64,000 nucleotides of DNA from an uncultured Eggerthellaceae bacterium. GTDB lineage: Bacteria; Actinomycetota; Coriobacteriia; Coriobacteriales; Eggerthellaceae. Position numbers and translations under genes: made by a program. Location: positions 1 to 64,000 of the forward strand of contig CATKXW010000007.1 of assembly GCA_949840905.1 (NCBI GenBank), in the 5' to 3' direction. Numbering within the stretch: position 1 is the stretch's first letter; each line of letters starts with the position of its first letter. Below are positions 62,300-64,000 of the stretch, piece by piece. The notes below the pieces were generated by a model. That model was not told the DNA's origin. It worked only from the letters and a program-made list of their open reading frames with translations, and did no database searches.

Positions 62300-63379
62300 A
62301 TGGACGCTGCAGATAAGACAACGCTGAAGACGCTGCTGGAGGCCCCCTCGCCCACCGGCAGCGAAGAGCCCGTCGCCGCCCTGGTGCGCGAGCGGCTCGA
62401 CGGCATCGCCACCACCATCGACACCGACGTGATGGGATCGGTCCATGCTACCCTCGCCGGCAACGAGCAGATCCCCTCGCTCATGCTGGCGGCTCATATG
62501 GACGAGGTGGGGCTCATGGTCACCTATATCAGTGACGAAGGCTTCCTCTCCGTCGCCGCCGTAGGAGGGGTGGATGCGGCCGTCCTGCCCGGCATGCGCG
62601 TGGATGTGCACACCGCAAGCGGCGTGCTGCGCGGCGTGGTGGGCCGCAAGCCCATCCACCTCATAGAGAGCGACGAGCGCAAGAAGGTCACCGCGCTAGA
62701 GAAGCTGGTCATCGACCTCGCCATGAACGGCGAGAAGGTGAAAGAGAGGGTGCGGATCGGCGATGTCATCACCTACGGGGTGGGCTTCGAGGAGTTCGGC
62801 GATGCCATGGCCATCTCTCGCGCCTTCGATGACAAATGCGGCGTATGGGTGGCCTGTCGCGTGATGGAAGAGCTCGCGCGCCTCGGTGCGCAGGGCGCTT
62901 CCCATGGCTCGTTCATCGTAGCGGCCACGGTGCAGGAAGAGATCGGCATCCGCGGCGCTACGACCAGCGCCTATTCTCAGGCACCGGATGTCGCCCTCGC
63001 CTTCGACGTCACCCATGCCACCGATTATCCAGGCATCGACAAGACCCGCTACGGCGACATCCGCTGCGGCCAAGGCCCTGTCATCGCCCGCGGACCGAAC
63101 ATCAACCCCAAGGTGTTCGAGCGCCTGGTGAGGGCCGCAGAAGCCGAGGGCATCCCCTACCAGCTGGAAGCCGAGCCATCGGTGACCGGCACCGACGCCC
63201 GCGCCATCCAGATCGCCCGCGGCGGCATCGCCACCGGCCTGGTCTCGGTGCCCTTGCGCTATATGCACACTCCCACCGAGGTCGTGTCGCTAGACGACCT
63301 GCAGAACGCGGTGAAGCTCATCGTGCGCTTCGCCCTCGACCTCGATAGCGAAGCGCGCTTCATCCCTGGGCTCGACTGA
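62300..63379 (+). CDS. M42 family metallopeptidase (glutamyl/leucyl aminopeptidase-like)
   Basis: A 359-residue zinc or cobalt aminopeptidase. Metal and catalytic residues are in LAAHMDEVGLMV, RAFDDKCGVWVA, VQEEIGIRGA and FDVTHATDYPG. Such enzymes form large tetrahedral particles that trim peptides in the cytoplasm. The length is normal. It follows the 92-residue gene by three bases. Confidence 0.93.
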   Translation: MDAADKTTLKTLLEAPSPTGSEEPVAALVRERLDGIATTIDTDVMGSVHATLAGNEQIPSLMLAAHMDEVGLMVTYISDEGFLSVAAVGGVDAAVLPGMRVDVHTASGVLRGVVGRKPIHLIESDERKKVTALEKLVIDLAMNGEKVKERVRIGDVITYGVGFEEFGDAMAISRAFDDKCGVWVACRVMEELARLGAQGASHGSFIVAATVQEEIGIRGATTSAYSQAPDVALAFDVTHATDYPGIDKTRYGDIRCGQGPVIARGPNINPKVFERLVRAAEAEGIPYQLEAEPSVTGTDARAIQIARGGIATGLVSVPLRYMHTPTEVVSLDDLQNAVKLIVRFALDLDSEARFIPGLD

Positions 63380-63447
63380 ATGCGAAGCCATCCATCGCTC
63401 CCGTCCTCTCCGTGAGGGCGCGAGCCGACAGAACAGGAGCATCCATC

Positions 63448-63612
63448 ATGTACGACGATTCCATGCAACCCCAAGACATGACCGCAGCAGAAGTGGCCTC
63501 CCTTGACGACGCTCAGGGCATCGCCGGCCAAGCCGAAGCCCGCGACCTAGATGATGTGACCATCCAATACGACCCGTCGAGCGAAGTGCTCCAGCAGACC
63601 GAAGAGCAGTGA
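63448..63612 (+). CDS. Small acidic protein, unknown
   Basis: 54 residues, MYDDSMQPQDMTAAEVASLDD at the start, acidic throughout and without Cys. AGGAG precedes ATG at 63448. It lies between the M42 gene and smpB with short gaps. I do not recognise it; it could be a short translated ORF of little consequence. Confidence 0.45.
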   Translation: MYDDSMQPQDMTAAEVASLDDAQGIAGQAEARDLDDVTIQYDPSSEVLQQTEEQ

Positions 63613-63650
63613 GCCGCACGCACCCGTACGGCCATCGAGGAAACGGATAG

Positions 63651-64000
63651 ATGAAAGAGAAGCAGAACCGCGACATAGCTCGCAACAAGCGAGCGTTCCA
63701 TGACTACGAGATACTCGAGACCTTCGAGGCGGGCATCGAGCTCACCGGCACCGAGGTGCGCTCCCTGCGCGACAACAACTGCCAGCTCACCGACGCGTTC
63801 GCCTTGGTTCGCGGCGGCGAGGCGTGGCTCAACAACGTGCATATATCGCCGTTCGCCCACGGCAACATCAACAATCCTGACCCCGACCGGCGTCGCAAGC
63901 TGCTGCTGCACAAGAAGCAGATCCGCTACCTGAGCGAGAAGACCCAGGAGAAGGGCTTCGCCATCGTGCCCTTGAAGATGTACTTCAACGATAACGGTTT
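63651..64000 (+). CDS. smpB: SsrA-binding protein SmpB (cut by window end)
   Basis: The first 116 residues of SmpB, starting MKEKQNRDIARNKRAFHDY, with ETFEAGIELTGTEVRSLR and HKKQIRYLSEKTQEKG, which bind the tRNA-like part of tmRNA. SmpB with tmRNA rescues stalled ribosomes. A ribosome site GAGG lies about nine bases before ATG at 63651. The 3' end lies outside the window. Confidence 0.97.
   Translation, partial: MKEKQNRDIARNKRAFHDYEILETFEAGIELTGTEVRSLRDNNCQLTDAFALVRGGEAWLNNVHISPFAHGNINNPDPDRRRKLLLHKKQIRYLSEKTQEKGFAIVPLKMYFNDNG

Overview
The window looks like a piece of a high-GC chromosome from an anaerobic actinobacterium, most likely class Coriobacteriia (an Eggerthellaceae-like gut organism). 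This is inference from gene content: a very short SUF operon, a PFL/UPF0210 protein, pyruvate phosphate dikinase, several flavodoxin-fold oxidoreductases, a PolA without proofreading residues, an L21 with a Lys/Ala tail, and many GTG starts. No 16S gene is present to settle it. Nearly all genes lie on the minus strand. Only 5519-6161, 28123-28791, 44425-44955 and 62018-64000 run on the plus strand. I saw no tRNA or rRNA gene, CRISPR array, prophage or insertion sequence.

Layout. 1-606 is non-coding and holds a promoter and leader for a gene lying left of the window, plus an 11-bp tandem array. 607-5286: SNF2 helicase and PFL protein. 5519-6161: two small plus-strand genes. 6513-9585: lysC-asd-tlyA. 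9634-11363: phosphate transporter with a DUF47 partner. 11496-13223: sufC and a SufB-like gene. 13303-14498: flavodoxin-fold protein and membrane protein. 14632-21305: obgE-proB-metG-tatD-flavoprotein-rsmA. 21444-22280: rplU-rpmA. 22395-27602: a 1735-residue secreted repeat protein behind a long leader. 28123-28791: a VapBC-like toxin-antitoxin pair. 28845-37903: ppdK, mtnA, dgt, azlC-azlD and polA. 38162-43510: rplM-rpsI and pyrH-frr-uppS-cdsA-dxr. 43944-44955: a small Cys protein and msrA. 44952-50680: SRP RNA, DedA protein, dnaX, ybaB-type gene, recR, rlmB and a YacP-type nuclease gene. 50738-56779: leuC-leuD-leuB-hisS-aspS. 56971-59153: PadR regulator with an oxidoreductase/SCP2/membrane fusion. 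59453-61890: L,D-transpeptidase and pyrE. 62018-64000: small protein, M42 peptidase, small acidic protein and the start of smpB.

Most of the window is conserved housekeeping: translation, DNA replication and repair, isoprenoid and lipid precursors, pyrimidines, aspartate-family and leucine biosynthesis. The accessory material is concentrated at 1-606, 22395-28791 and 56971-59270.

The most unusual signal is a duplicated cassette of promoter plus ~300-nt leader. One copy (27603-27943) precedes the giant secreted protein. The other (1-290) points out of the left end of the window. The two promoters have the same 17-bp spacer and align base for base. The two leader 3' ends share ends that fold into the same stem, with a U-G to C-G change, while the central part has diverged and no reading frame is kept. 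It may be an undescribed regulatory RNA or a shared expression cassette for a surface-protein family.
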